Part shown: positions 33,900 through 45,930 of the stretch, piece by piece | How the letters are laid out: every line of letters begins with the position of its first letter | Position numbering within the stretch: the stretch's first letter is position 1 | Source of the DNA: Porpolomopsis calyptriformis | Taxonomy: Eukaryota > Basidiomycota > Agaricomycetes > Agaricales > Hygrophoraceae | Assembly: GCA_951640195.1 (NCBI GenBank) | Contig: OX621173.1 | Location: 537,780 to 601,779, forward strand | Direction: 5' to 3' | Length of the DNA stretch: 64,000 nt | The notes under the pieces: generated by a model | Database searches by the model: none | What the model saw: the letters and a program-made list of their open reading frames with translations, nothing else | Told to the model about the DNA's origin: nothing | Made by a program: the position numbers and the translations under genes

Positions 33900-36292
33900 G
33901 ATGCATGCGAATCAAATAAACATGTCACCAATGAATCAGATGACAAGTTCGCTTCCAATGGATGACATTCTGAAAAGATCCCAAAACCTCATGGGTAAGC
34001 AGGTAGGAAACCACCTCGAGGTTATAACCTTCGGGATGCCATGGGTTTGAGAAACCAGCCAGGACGGTTCACGCATTTGCAGGTATGTAATTATGTTTAT
34101 GCACCATTTAACCTTAATAACAAAGAATGATAGTGCATTGTTCGCTCCATTGCTGAGGACTATCTTGCAAAGGGGAAGAGTCTTCGGCAACAGAAGCTAG
34201 ATGTTGTATGCAAGGTTGTTGCAGTTGTAAGTCAAGATTTACATGACACGTATTAAAATACTACTAATTGAATGTACACAGGTGGCACAAAAGGCCCCAT
34301 ACTTTGACAAATACATCAATCACTGGCCAATCCGAGACATGATAACGCGATATTTGGCTAACAAGTCATCCAGGCGCTGCAAAGATGAACGTGAAGAACA
34401 GGCAGCCGAGAAACAAGCAAGTCACAGACACCAATTAGGTTAAGACTCGGCTTCAGAATTTGAAGATGATGACAACACTGATTTCGAAAAATTGGATGAA
34501 GACCCCATCCAAAGTTCAGACGATCAAGAGGATGAAGAAGACTTGTATTACAATGAAGATGAATCCGATGAAGATAATAGAATTGCAAGATGAAAAGGGG
34601 CAAAAAGTGTATCGTCACACATCGTTTTTATCAAGTCTTATGGGACTGATGTATTATCAGAGGAGCAATCAGAATACAAACCTTGGCAGCTCAATTCCTA
34701 AACAAATAATCCAGAAAAAAGCTCAAGAGTGTATAGTTTGTTTTCGTATGCTTGAATTATCTCACTGATATGTCATTTAGAATCTGGGTCAGACAGCGCC
34801 TCCAAATGTTAAATGTACAATGCAAGATATCAGATCAAAACCAGTTCAACATCCATTTGATGTTGGTGATGAGGATGATGAATTGACATGACCACCCAGA
34901 CTTCAACAACGTCGCAAAAACTTCCAAAGAGCTGCAAGCAATCCTGGGATTTCTGCTACCTCCCACCAATCAAGACCTCACCCCTGTCGCACCATTGGTG
35001 GTGCCAATAGTACCGACTATGACAACTCTGAACCAGAAGATCCACATGGCAGCTTACCACAACATTGCCCATCTTTTGACTGTACTGATCCAATCCCAGA
35101 CAATCCCCCCACCAGTCTCATCAAACTACTCGAACATCATACAATCATGTTATGCAATCCTAACATGAAAGGAATCCATTTCCTCTCTCAGCAGATATGT
35201 GTCGCGATCAAGAACCATGCCAAGAAAGATGGGATACTTCAGATTGGATGTCTTAACAAGTGGCTAGCTACGGTTGACTTCCAAAAGATGTTAAAAAGAA
35301 TCATCACTCTGAAGTCTACATTAACCAAGCTAGTGACAGATAGACAGGCACTTGAATCATCAATTGTATGGGTCAAATTGATGGACATGGTTGGAAATGA
35401 CATGGAGCTCTATGCAAGGTCAATGAATGAGCAAATGCGAGTACAGAGCTTAAATCAGCCAGGCTAGTGAGTATTATTTTATCATATGCTCATGTCCAAC
35501 ACTACATTAAGATCATCTAGCTATGGCTCAAAAGGTGCTGTAGTCACTCTCAGCATGCTTATCAGACTCTTCCCTAGATACGCTACACCATCCCACACCA
35601 TTGCGCCAATTCCACTCCAATTATTTTTGTCAGAAATCCTCCTTCCGCATACGATTATGCTTCTTACAGCAGACGACCTTGGGGTATCCCTGGAAAAAGC
35701 ATGGGAAATCATGGAGAAAAGTTCTGAGTATGGCGAAATGATCAATTCTGCTGATGACGATAGTGACGACACAATCCTGGATGAGATCCATCATGAAAAC
35801 ATTCGGATGTCAAAGAGAGAGCGAGAAGCATACGAGCAGGTGCAGAGGTCAACTAGAGAAACAGTGGTGTGTCTGATCCAGTTATAATCAAACTGTATCT
35901 CACTCAGATAGATCACTTCTTGCGTCCCACAAGAAGACAAAGGTCTGCATTTTTCCTATTGAGTCTCACATAGAATATACATTATTCATAAGTAGGAACC
36001 CTTGGGGAATGCCACCCCTGGGCCTTCACGTTCAAGCACAACTCAAATCACGCTGGCCAACTTCCCTGAAGTATCACTGCCATTTTTTATAGCCCATCTT
36101 AATCGCCCTGACAGATTATCACCATAGCCAAAGGTTGGAAACATGAAACAAAAACAGCCAACCATGAAACAAAAACAGCCAACCATGAAACAAAAACAAC
36201 CAGCCACGAAACGAAAACAACCAGCCAACTCTGCCGACACCAATCCATGTGGAGGCAAGAGATCTCAGCGTATTGCTGAGAAGGAGATCTGA
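33900..36292 (+). pseudogene. Second Plavaka gene, 5' and middle exons (RGYNLRDAMGL protein)
   Basis: Divergently oriented to the transposase. Exons: about 34,004-34,082 (PPRGYNLRDAMGL...FTHLQ), intron 34,083-34,133, exon 34,134-34,226 (CIVRSIAEDYLAKGKSLRQQ), intron 34,227-34,281, exon from 34,282 (APYFDKYINHWPIRDMITRYL), then an acidic stretch rich in Asp and Glu. A later exon runs to 35,466 (LEHHTIMLCNPNMKGIHF), intron 35,467-35,520, then YGSKGAVVTLSMLIRLFP and DDLGVSLEKAWEIME. The last piece before the Ty3-B insertion codes lysine-glutamine heptads. The RGYNLR-AMGL opening is a motif I recall from repeated Agaricomycete proteins; function unknown. Position suggests a DNA-binding or accessory transposition protein, by analogy with the second gene of plant CACTA elements. 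TGA codons (near 34,600 and 34,889) and insertion of Ty3-B and Ty3-D inactivate it. Confidence 0.55.
36142..36228 (+). repeat. Four 21-bp tandem repeats coding for basic heptapeptides
   Basis: Units code MKQKQPT, MKQKQPT, MKQKQPA and TKRKQPA. The last unit still has ACG and CGA-type CpGs where the others have ATG and CAA, so the original unit was probably TKRKQP-like. The basic, proline-bearing repeats would suit a DNA-contacting tail. Confidence 0.65.
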
Positions 36293-36835
36293 TGTAGGAG
36301 ATCCACTCTCCCTACGAATGGAAAACCTCTCCATCACACACGAGCTCAACCTCACCAAATCCGTATACACATATCCCAAAAGCCTGACCCCTCTGACCTT
36401 CCGATAAACATTCCGATAACGTCTGCCTCTAACCGGAGGACTTCTGAAACCACGAACTCCTTCAGAAACACCTCAAACTGATCGGAAAGTCTCTTTTCTT
36501 TGTTTTCCTTATCTTATCTACCTTTTCCTATCTTCCTTTCGCCTATCTACCTAATTTCCACTCACATATTCTTACAAAGGAAATATCCTTTGTACACATA
36601 CCTACAAAGAAGTTCCTTTATTCACCTCCTCTATATATATCAAGTAGATAATCACTAAACAAGACAGACATATCTTCCCCAAAACATACCTTCCCTTCCT
36701 ACCCAATATATCAAGCTTTCATAAGCTTGAAATCCCTGTCCATCATCATCTGATTACTGAATCAGTTCCTACGTGTTCCGATACCCCTTGGACGAACGAG
36801 AGGAATCTCCCCCAAGATCCCTCACGCCTTCTACA
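36293..36835 (+). repeat. Ty3-B 5' LTR
   Basis: 543 bp with a TATATATAT box at about 36,632. Partner of 54,019-54,561. CpGs lost differ between the two copies, including two sites where one copy has TG and the other CA. Confidence 0.95.
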
Positions 36836-36839
36836 TAAT

Positions 36840-36857
36840 TGGAGCCCACCGCAAGGG
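36840..36857 (+). other. Ty3-B primer binding site
   Basis: TGGAGCCCACCGCAAGG starts four bases after the LTR. The initial TGG pairs with the CCA end of a tRNA, the usual priming mode, in contrast to Ty3-A and Ty3-D. The tRNA species was not identified. Confidence 0.6.
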
Positions 36858-37133
36858 GTTCTAACACGTCCGCTTTTCAGTATTCTACCACTCCGCCACT
36901 CCGCACGCCTCAACCGCTCTTCACAATCCTTACCTGTCCTCCCAACATCTACACCCACCTCCGACTCCTCGGACGAGCTCATTATCGAAGCCCTTATCAA
37001 CCCCTCGACCTCAGCTTCCCTTCTCAACACCCCTTCAGAAGGAAACATAGACCTTCCACCTGCAAGTAAAACACCCCTCACCACACGCCCCAACACCGTA
37101 CCTATTCCCACTCCTTCGACATCTTCCCCCGCC

Positions 37134-39104
37134 ATGGCCAACCCGGCCCGAATACCTTTCTGACACTCTTCCGGTGCCCCCGTCTTTGATGGAAACCCCA
37201 CACACCTCAACCGATACTTCTCTGACATCGACATGATGTACACAACCCTCGGGATGAACCCTACTGATGAAGAATGAATCACTCACACTCTGTATTTCCT
37301 AGACAACGACGTTGCTCTCCTTTGGGAAACGCTCTGCCCCAGAGTAACTAACCCCTGGACATGGAACTCCTTCAGAGATGACATCCGAACACTCTACCCC
37401 AGTTCCAACACCAACGACACCCTGCACAACGTCGCGGACCTCAAACGATTCACTCAGGAAACCACTTCCAAAGGGGTGTACACCCGAGGCGATCTAGGAG
37501 AGTACTTCTGAGAGTTCACCCAGATCTCATCCCACCTTTTACGGACCAACTGGATTGATCAATGGACCGTCGACAGATTATTTGCCCAAGGCTTCAGAAT
37601 ATCTACCCTGCGCCGGATTGAACACAGACTATCCATCACCATGCCAAATCATCACCCCGACGAGCCATATCCCATGAAAGACATCAACAATGCCGCCCAG
37701 TTCCTCCTTTGTTCCACTTCCCCAATCACTTCACTGCCACCCATCACCCCCACCACATCCCGCATAACCCCCAAAACAGAGTCAAGTGATACCATCACCA
37801 TGGCAAATCTCATGACCACCATGATGAAAAACCAAACCGATCGACCCCGGAATTACCCGACTCTGACGGAAACCTGCCCCCGACAGCAGACTAACCCGTG
37901 CATCTTTTGCGGATCTCCGAATTGTCAGATCTGGACATGTGTTATGGCCGAAGAGTTTATAAGAGCTGGGAAGTGCATCTGGAACGATCGAAGACAAATG
38001 GTTCTCCCAAACGGCAACTACCTCCCTCGGGACATCACTGGCAACACCCTCTCAGAGAAATTCAACAATTGGCATGGTGCCAATCCCGGAAACCTCACCT
38101 CACCGGCCCCCGTCGTCACTGCTGCCATCATTGAGATGATTCCCCCCTCGGATCCACATTCTACATACGATACAACCACCTCCCCACTCCCCTTCTTCCC
38201 AGAAGATATCCTGTCTTCATCCGAAGATGACAACACACTCACGGTCCTCCATACTATGCTCGGAAACGAGATCACCAAAAAGGCGGAACGAAACAAGAAC
38301 CGGAAAACCCCTCCTCCCAAACCTGGACCAACATCAAAACCCATCGTCGAAATCCCGCCTTCTAACATACACAACCCGATCAAATCCGTTCCAACCCCAC
38401 AACCCAAAGAACCCCAATTCCGGTTCCACTCTCCTGCCAAAGATCCAGTCCTGACGGACCAACTTTACAACAATGTCCTTGGAGCCACTGTCACCACCAT
38501 GGTCGGACACCTCCTGGCATCACATTCGAACGTCCGGAAAAGGATCAAAGATCACACCACCAGCAAACATATCCCCGTCAACCTATCGGACAACTCAGAC
38601 AACCCTGTTTCTAGCTTCTATACCACGCCAAACTCACCCGACGAAGACACTATTGTAGCCGACGACGCCTCCGCCATCTGAGTAATCAATGTCCTCCTAG
38701 ACGGAAGACAGAAAGAGGAAGCACTCCTCGACACCGGAAGCGCGATAACCGTCATTCGGAAAGACGTCTGGGAACGACTTGGTATCCCGATCCGATCCGA
38801 TCTTATCATGCACATGGAGTCATCACACTCCACTGTTGCCCCCACCCTAGGAGTTCTTAAAAACCTCCCGGTCGTCATCGGACCCTGTACCTTCTACATG
38901 CAGGTGCAGGTAGCGGAAAAACTACCTTGCGACATGATTCTCGGACAACCTTTCTATCTCCTCATGAACCTAGATAGCAGGATCGATCCAGACGGCTCAC
39001 AACACATCAACATCACAGATCCAAACACTGGAAAGAGGATTAAAGTATCTACACGACCACGAGCCCGGAAGCCCAACAAGAAACTCATCCCCACGGGTTT
39101 TTAA
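37134..39104 (+). pseudogene. Ty3-B gag-protease
   Basis: The frame begins near MANPARIPF and carries the gag core (FDGNPTHLNRYFSDIDMMY, LDNDVALLWETL, NWIDQWTVDRLF), a cysteine finger CIFCGSPNCQIWTC near 37,900 and the following VLPNGNYLPRD block. The aspartic protease LLDTGSAITVI lies near 38,730, with the helper motif MILGQPF near 38,935. It ends ...TGF with TAA at 39,102-39,104. TGA codons interrupt at 37,161, 37,275, 37,509 and 38,679. Each is at a place where arginine (CGA) fits, for example AI-stop-VINVLLDG. Protease fused to gag in one frame is normal for this lineage. Confidence 0.88.
39095..39101 (+). promoter_or_regulatory. Ty3-B putative -1 frameshift site GGGTTTT
   Basis: Gag frame reads ACG GGT TTT TAA. 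Slipping back one base on G GGT TTT continues into an open -1 frame that leads without a stop into pol (next ATG at 39,116). Identical in placement to the sites at 31,804 and 59,815. Confidence 0.65.
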
Positions 39105-39115
39105 ATGTTGAGCGT

Positions 39116-42100
39116 ATGGATTATACCCAAACCCCTGTTCCGGTTCCCACACCTTCATCATCTGTACTCTCGGGTCCTATTTCTTACCAAACTTTGATTC
39201 CACCGACGCCCTCCACACCCAACAACGTATCTGTTTCCCCACACACGACCTCTGTTTCCCCGACTCCCCCAAACAACATCATCCGCTCCCACATATCGGA
39301 ACGATCCCAGAACAACCTAAATGACAATCACCCCTGCGGACAGGCAGCAACCTTCGACATCCCTCTCTCCGACATCCCAGACTCCCTTCTCACTCCCGTA
39401 TCTGTACACGAGTCCTCCTTAGCTGATTATGTCGCAGATATCAATGAATATGATTACACTCATGCCACCTACGCTGGAAAGAAATATAAGAAAGTGGCGG
39501 ACCGTGTCCTGCCTATCAAGGGAACGCTACCCGAAGAATTCCGCATCATCCGACGTCAACACCCTGATCCATTGGCTGACCTTCCATCACTTCCCTTCCA
39601 TCCACCGCCATTTACGCCAGGCTCTGTTTACACCCAAGAACGGAAAGACAAGCACAATGTCAATCCCGACGGATTCCTATGGCCCGAAGAAGAAACCCTT
39701 GCCCACCACGTAATCAAAACCCAGGAACAAGCATTCGCCTGGGAGGAGACTGAGAAAGGTCATTTTCTGGAAGAATTCTTCGACCCGATCCTCCTCCCCA
39801 CTATAGAACACGTCCCTTGGGTTCTTAAAAACATTCCGATCCCACCCGGAATCTTTGACGCGGTCCTTAAAGTCATCCGCAAAAAGATTTCCGCTGGCGT
39901 GTATGAAGAGTCTAACTCATCCTATCACTCCCAATGGTTCTGCGTGCTCAAGAAAGACGGGAAATCTCTCCGACTTGTCCACAATCTCAAACCCCTTAAC
40001 AAAGTCTCAATCCGCAACTCCGCAGTTCCTCCGCTCACAGAACAATTCACGGAATCCTTCGCTGGAAGAGCCTGCTACAGGTCCCTCGACCTATTCGTAT
40101 CCTTTGACCAACGCAACCTCGACCTCCGATCCCGAGACCTCACCACCTTCCAAACACCACTCGGAGCCAAATGTCTAACCTCTATTCCTATGGGATATAC
40201 CAACTCAACACAAATTATGCACGGAGATGTCACCCACATCCTCCAAGCAGAAATCCCTCATGTTGCGAGCCCCTTCATAGACGACGTACCCGTTAAAGGC
40301 CCAGAAACCCATTATGAACTCCTGGGAGGACTCTTCGAGACTATTCCACAAAACCCGCACATCCAAAGGTTCGTATGGGAACATCTCAACAACCTCAACC
40401 GAGTCCTTCACTGGATGAAAATCCTTGGCAGAACCTTCAACAGAAAGAAGACCACAGTATGTGCCCCCGCTGTCATAGTCGTCGGACACATATGCTGTTA
40501 TGAAGGAAGAATTCCGGACAAATCCCAAGTACAGAAGATCTGAGACTGGCCCATCTGCCAAGAGCTTACCCACGTCCGATCTTTCTTAGGGACCTGTGGA
40601 GTCCTCCGAATCTTCATCAAAGACTTCGCGCATCATGCCTGACCCCTCATAAATCTCACCAAAAAGGACGTCCCCTTCCGCTTCGAAGAAGAAGAAATCC
40701 GATCCATAGAAACCCTTAAAAATGCCATCATCAACTCCCCCGCTCTCAAACCTATCGATTACCACTCCAGACGACCCATCATTCTAGCCGTTGACTCATC
40801 CGTGTATGCCGCCGGATTCATATTGCAACAACAGGGAGAAGATGGCAAGCGCTACCTATCCCGATTCGCATCAATTACCTGGAACGAACGTGAGTCCCGA
40901 TACTCACAAGCCAAGCTCAAACTATACAGACTATTCCGCGCCCTCCAGGTGTATCGAATATGGCTCATTGGTCTTCCGAAATTCACAGTAGAAGTCGATG
41001 CCAAATACATTAAAGGCATGCTCAACAATCCGGACATCCAGCCCAATGCAGCCGTCAACCGATGGATAGCCAGAATCCTCCTATTCGACTTCGACCTTGT
41101 CCACATTCCTGCCCATCTGCACTCTGGTCCTGACGGACTATCCCGAAGACCTCCCGCTCCTGAAGACGATCCCTCCGACAATGATCATGAGGAATGGATC
41201 GACTGATCCTATGCCTTTGCAGTAGAGCTCATCAACTGGAATCGACTCGAAATTGTCCCGAACCATTCACACATTGCATCACCTTACCTTTCTTCACTAA
41301 ACAACCTCTCGGAACCTCCCACCTTCTCTGTCCTCACTGCTACAGACAGCCCACTACCCCTTCCTTGATTGGAAAAAGCCCTTTCGCGAGATGCATACCT
41401 TCGGACCATTCACAACTTTCTTATCACCCGAAGACGCCCACCCGACACCTCGGACGAACAATATAAACGACTCCTACGCACCGCCTCTGACTTCTTTGTA
41501 TTCGACGACCGTCTCTGGCGCAAACGACCCAATGGAAGACACCAGCTCATCATCCCGGAACCTCACAGACTGGATATCATCCAGCAGGCTCATGACGGAC
41601 TAGGCCATAAAGGCCCCTTTATCACCCGAAACCGATTACTTGACCGCTTCTGGTGGCCCTACATTGATCACAACATCCGATGGTTCATCCGAACTTGTCA
41701 TCAATGTCAGATCCGCCAAACCAAACGGATCTTCATCCCTCCGATGGTTCCCACACCTGCTCACCTATTCCGACGCGCCCACATTGACACCATGTTCCTA
41801 CCCAAGTCCAATGGCTATAAACTCCTTCTGCATGCCTGCTGTTCCCTCTCCGCTTATCCGGAATGGCGCCCGCTGAGAACGGAATCAGCTAGGGCTATCG
41901 GATCCTTCATTTTCAAAGAACTTCTATGTCGATGGGGTGCTCTTGAAGAGATAATCATGGACAATGGAGCCCCATTCATCAAAGCACTTGAATACCTCAC
42001 TGCGCAATATGGAATCAATCACATCTGAATCTCCCCATACAACTCCCAAGCGAATGGACTCATTGAGAGACCTCATAGATCCGTCCAGGAAGTGCTCATG

Positions 42101-42736
42101 AAAGCTGCCGATGGTGTCGAATCCAAGTGGTACAACGTTCATCATTCCGTCCTATGGGCGGAACGCGTATCTATTCAAAGATCCACCGGATTCTCTCCTT
42201 ACCGGATAGTCCATGGAACCGATCCTCTCTTTCCCTTCGATCTCACCCAGGCTCCCTTCCTAGTTCCCCCGATGGATGCCCCGATGTCCCCAGCCGATCT
42301 ACTGGCTATCCGAGCCCGTCAGCTTCAAAAACAAGAGGAAGACCTAGCCCAGATCAAGCAATGATTACTGGATTCACGATTTAAATCAATTGGGGATTTC
42401 GAGAAACACCACGGAAAGCAAATCCGGGACTACAACTTTAAACCCGGAGCTCTTGTCCTCATCCGCAACTCTTCAACCGAACTGGAACTCAATCGGAAAT
42501 CGAAGCCGCGATATCTAGGACCAATGCTGATTGTGAGATGAACCTCCCATGGCACCTACATCATTTCGGAACTTGACGGAGCAGTTTCCAAACTCCCGAT
42601 TGCTGCCTTCCGCATTCTTCCGTACTTCCCCCGCTTGCATGCATCACTCCCGATCACATGGATCATCTCACAGAATAACTCCTTGCCAGACGGACACGTC
42701 TCGGATGACTCCAATTCATCCTCGGAAACTGACTGA
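39116..42736 (+). pseudogene. Ty3-B pol (reverse transcriptase, RNase H, integrase)
   Basis: One frame of about 1,200 codons. Reverse transcriptase: SQWFCVLKKDGKSLRLVHNL, FQTPLGAKCLTSIPMGY and FIDDVPVKGP with the catalytic DD near 40,270. RNase H: AVDSSVYAAGFIL. Integrase: HKGPFITRNRLLDRFWWPYI with CHQCQIRQ finger, HIDTMFLPKSNGY (first Asp), IIMDNGAPF (second Asp) and NSQANGLIERPH (Glu). A C-terminal KPRYLGPMLIV block is the GPY/F-like part; no chromodomain is visible. TGA codons stand at 40,541, 40,640, 41,204, 41,366, 42,026, 42,362 and 42,539, with no TAA or TAG. Family context puts Arg at several, such as KI-stop-DWP and HI-stop-ISPYNSQANG. Active-site residues are otherwise intact. Confidence 0.93.
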
Positions 42737-42836
42737 CACATACCGGGACTTGTCCTTACTTAGTCTCACTTAGCACTCACCCTCTCGCTCATTTTCATCT
42801 AACTCCTTCACTATTCTTCTATTCTAAACAGGACTA

Positions 42837-43094
42837 TTACATAGCCCATTTCTTTCCCTTCCCCTTCTTTTCCGACCCCTTTTCCATCCATACCATCAAT
42901 CTGTCCATCTGCTTGTCTGTCTCGGCCCGCGCTCTCCTCCAACCCTCCAACGCCTCGGCTTCCCTCATAACGGCCTTCCGGACCGCGTTCCGCTTCTCCT
43001 CCAACCCCACCGCCCAATCCTCTACCGCCTTCTCCATCTTTCCCCCAATCTCCCGAAGCTCTGAGAGCCTCCGGTGCCCTTCCTGCACCATCCC
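42837..43094 (-). pseudogene. Ty3-B antisense gene, 3' part (coiled coil)
   Basis: Minus-strand frame ending WAM with TAA at 42,837. It codes a long amphipathic helix rich in Glu, Arg and Lys (LREIGGKMEKAVEDWAV, LEEKRNAVRKAVMREAEAL). It is the downstream end of the gene at 52,796-53,881; the Ty3-C insertion at the ATCCC target separates them. Across the empty site the frame continues directly (ASVDSG then MVQEGHRR). Confidence 0.75.
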
Positions 43095-43289
43095 TGTAAG
43101 GATTGGGGATAAGTTATCACACTTTGCTCAATACTAGGATATGCACAGAACCAATGTATTGGGGCAATCTGGTATAAGCGGGAGTGGGATGTAAACTTAT
43201 TGTTTACCTAAGCGTAACTGGTACTTAAGGTATCTGGTACAAATATGTACAAACACAGCATGGTGGCTGTATGTAACATATCTGTTACA
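43095..43289 (-). repeat. Ty3-C 3' LTR
   Basis: 195 bp with TGTAA/TTACA ends. At all four differences from 52,601-52,795 this copy carries the T state. Confidence 0.95.
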
Positions 43290-43435
43290 TCCTCCCCCTT
43301 CAGCTTAACTGCCGGGGTAAGTTAAGCCTGATAGCCAGGCAGAATACACCTAAAACAGTCTATAAACTACATAGAAAGAACTAAGAGAAATAGAAAATAA
43401 AAGCCGTAGTAAAACAACTGTGGCGACGACTACAT

Positions 43436-45715
43436 TCATCCATAGTCCATCGGGATGTCAGGTATCTCTGATGTACTATCAATACGTTCCTGAAGCGAAG
43501 CTGGCTCAGGTTCAGGGATCGGCGAGCCAAGTGAGACTTGCTCGCTATTGCTGCCTGGCGGCGCAGTGCTGTCTTGTGAATCACGCCGTGAACGGCGTCG
43601 CGATGTGCAGGACGAGTCCCAGCCATGGGGTGGTCCACGCTCGGTGAGCATGTATGTGATTTGTCCACACCGAGTGAACGAGTTAGACGCATCAAACGCG
43701 TCTTGGGTGATCAGGCCCGCGGATGGGGCAACAGACTTGTCATTAGATGAGATACGAGACTGGGGACGTCGGCAAGGACGTCCATCTGGGAACCATGTGT
43801 CATTTCCATCACGAAGTGACAAAGGAATGCCATTCCTTGCCAGTGTAGTATGTACAGACTCTCTGTATGTCTCGAGGGAGGATAAGTCCGAGACATTACC
43901 CTGGAGGGTGTCCTCAAGCCATTGGAAGGCATAGACAAAGGCGTCGTCCACCTGTTCAAACGTAACGCCTTGTCCGGCGAAGAACGGAATGAGGGATTGT
44001 TCCGTGACATTGGATGATCCAGAGTACCGGACTGGTTCTCTGGTGGGTTCCGCAATGGACAGGTTTGATCCCATCACAAGTGAGCAATAGCAGCCGGGCA
44101 TTCCGAACAGGAGGGCCGCTGCTCTGATGTATTGCGACCATATCTGGTCGGCGTCTGTCGATGATCCAGCGGGAGCACGGGTCTTAGGTGACTTTGGTTT
44201 GTGTCAACTAACCAAAAGCATCCCACAGAGGCTTCGCAGCGAAATGCTGCCATCTCGTTCTAAGCGCACTCCAGGGTGCGTGGCACGGCGGTTTATGTAG
44301 AACCAACGAGCCCACTCTTCCAGGGAACTCGTGGCGGTTGGCTGAGATGGGTTAATCTGTCCAGGCACAGAAGAAGTTGGCACCTGTACAGGTGCGTCAG
44401 TGGAATCACCTGAAGCCCAGGCGGGGACTCTCCAATGGATTAACAAGATGCAGTGAGTGTCCGTTCTGCTCTCTCGAGGGGTCGCCTGCGCTGTCGTGAC
44501 GAACAATCGCGTGAGTTCGAGAGCCTCATTATTGCCCGATTCTTGGGCTTGAATGAATAGAGTGCGCCATTGGCGCGCGTTGACTGGGTATCCGCGGTCA
44601 TCCGCAGATCGAGTTCCACGCGGAGGGGGTAGTCCCATCACTTCGTTTCGTCGCGCTGCTTCAGCGCTTGCGCCAACCCAGACGGTCTGGTCAACGGGTG
44701 AGTAGTGGGCCCCAGCAGGGATGCTGGGCCAAGCAGTAATGGTCGAGCGCTTCTTGCGCCGTTTGATCATCTCGCCACTAGGGCCAGATTGATTATTCAC
44801 TCCCGGATCTGGGAGATTTGGGAACTTGACATATGAGGTGGGTTGAAGGCGAGCCTTCAGTTCCTCATTCTCTCGAATGATTTGAGGGAAGCGTCTCTTG
44901 ATGTACGCATTATCCTCCTTGTCGAGGTCTCCAAACATCGGGCCACAGCCCGCTAACTTGTCATCCGAGTACGGATCGAAATGTTCCATATCGGCTCTTC
45001 GTCGAGCCTCCTCATCTGTTTCTTTTTCCTTGCCCTTGTCTTGGGCAGAGGGGTCCTTGGTCACAGGGCTGGCCGCCCTTGTGTATTCTGATGATCGCGA
45101 ATGCGATCCCTCGGTATGGGAGCGCTTGTGCTTTCCTAGCGATTCGGCCTCACTAGTGTCATTAGACTTGTTCAGCTTGGCTATAAGCAGATTGGCTTTA
45201 TAAAGCTCATCTTGAGTTTGTTCATAACGAGCACAATAGTAATCACCATCGTCTTGAGCCTTCTTGAGTGAGACGGTTAGGTTTCAGATCTCTGCTACGA
45301 GTTCCTCTTGATGTGCCTTGCAGCAGTCATCGAATGCCTCTTTCAACGAGGCGTCTTGGTACACGCTGTCTTCAATGACATGCATTACATAGTCTTTGCA
45401 GACTTTACACCTCCGGTGACTGGAGTGTATCGCAACATTGATGGTGCTGTTACACACCCATGTTTTCGGGGGTAACTCTGACGAGTTACTTGTGTTTTGT
45501 CGAGAGCGGTACTCTCTCTCCCCTTCAGAAGAGGGCCCACGCCGTGTCTGGCGTGGGGGTCTGATGACTTCATCGGGACCAGCCACTAGCTGATCCCCGT
45601 CGTCTCCCACCGTTTCTGGTGGTCTCGGGTCTACGGGGCGGGGGCTTGCTCTTATGCTTGTGGGCATGCTATTTTCATTCGACATCGTCGTACGGGGTAG
45701 AAATTTTTCTACCAT
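43436..45715 (-). pseudogene. Ty3-C accessory ORF 3' of pol, about 760 codons with two TGA
   Basis: Three open stretches (45,715-45,284, 45,064-44,204, 44,101-43,436) lie in one frame, and only two TGA codons at 45,284 and 44,204 break it; both fit CGA to TGA. The N-terminal region is Ser/Arg-rich with cysteines (RCKCK-like HRRCKVCKDYV). Then come a coiled-coil stretch, a basic patch (EMIKRRKKRST), the block WVGASAEAARRNEVMGLPPP and YPVNARQWRTLFIQAQESGN, and after the second TGA IRAAALLFGMPGCYCSLVMG and FAGQGVTFEQVDDAFVYAFQ. No envelope-like signal peptide or membrane segment is present. I recall similar proteins scattered in Agaricomycete genomes but know no function. Its place after integrase suggests a subgenomic or separately promoted mRNA. 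Confidence 0.75.
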
Positions 45716-45930
45716 TGTTTTTTGTTTGTCGTGCTTTTATACAAGTCACACTTAGACTTGTGGCATCATTTTGGTGCCTCTAATTACCCCAATTGGGGTG
45801 AGTCCGCCACCGGACCGGGTATGTCCGGTCCATTGATTGCCGATTAAGGCAATCATCGGTCGCACTTGGTTTAGCGCGCATACGAGGTGTGCTTGTCGGC
45901 ATGCCTCAAGGCTCTGAGTGCGGTTGGCAT

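Noticed and set aside
36119..36379. Minus-strand frame with repeated FLFHGWL peptides.
   Set aside because: Antisense of the 21-bp heptad repeat of the second Plavaka gene and part of the Ty3-B LTR.
43436..45715. Envelope gene in Ty3-C.
   Set aside because: Position fits, but no signal peptide, fusion peptide or transmembrane helix is visible in the frame.
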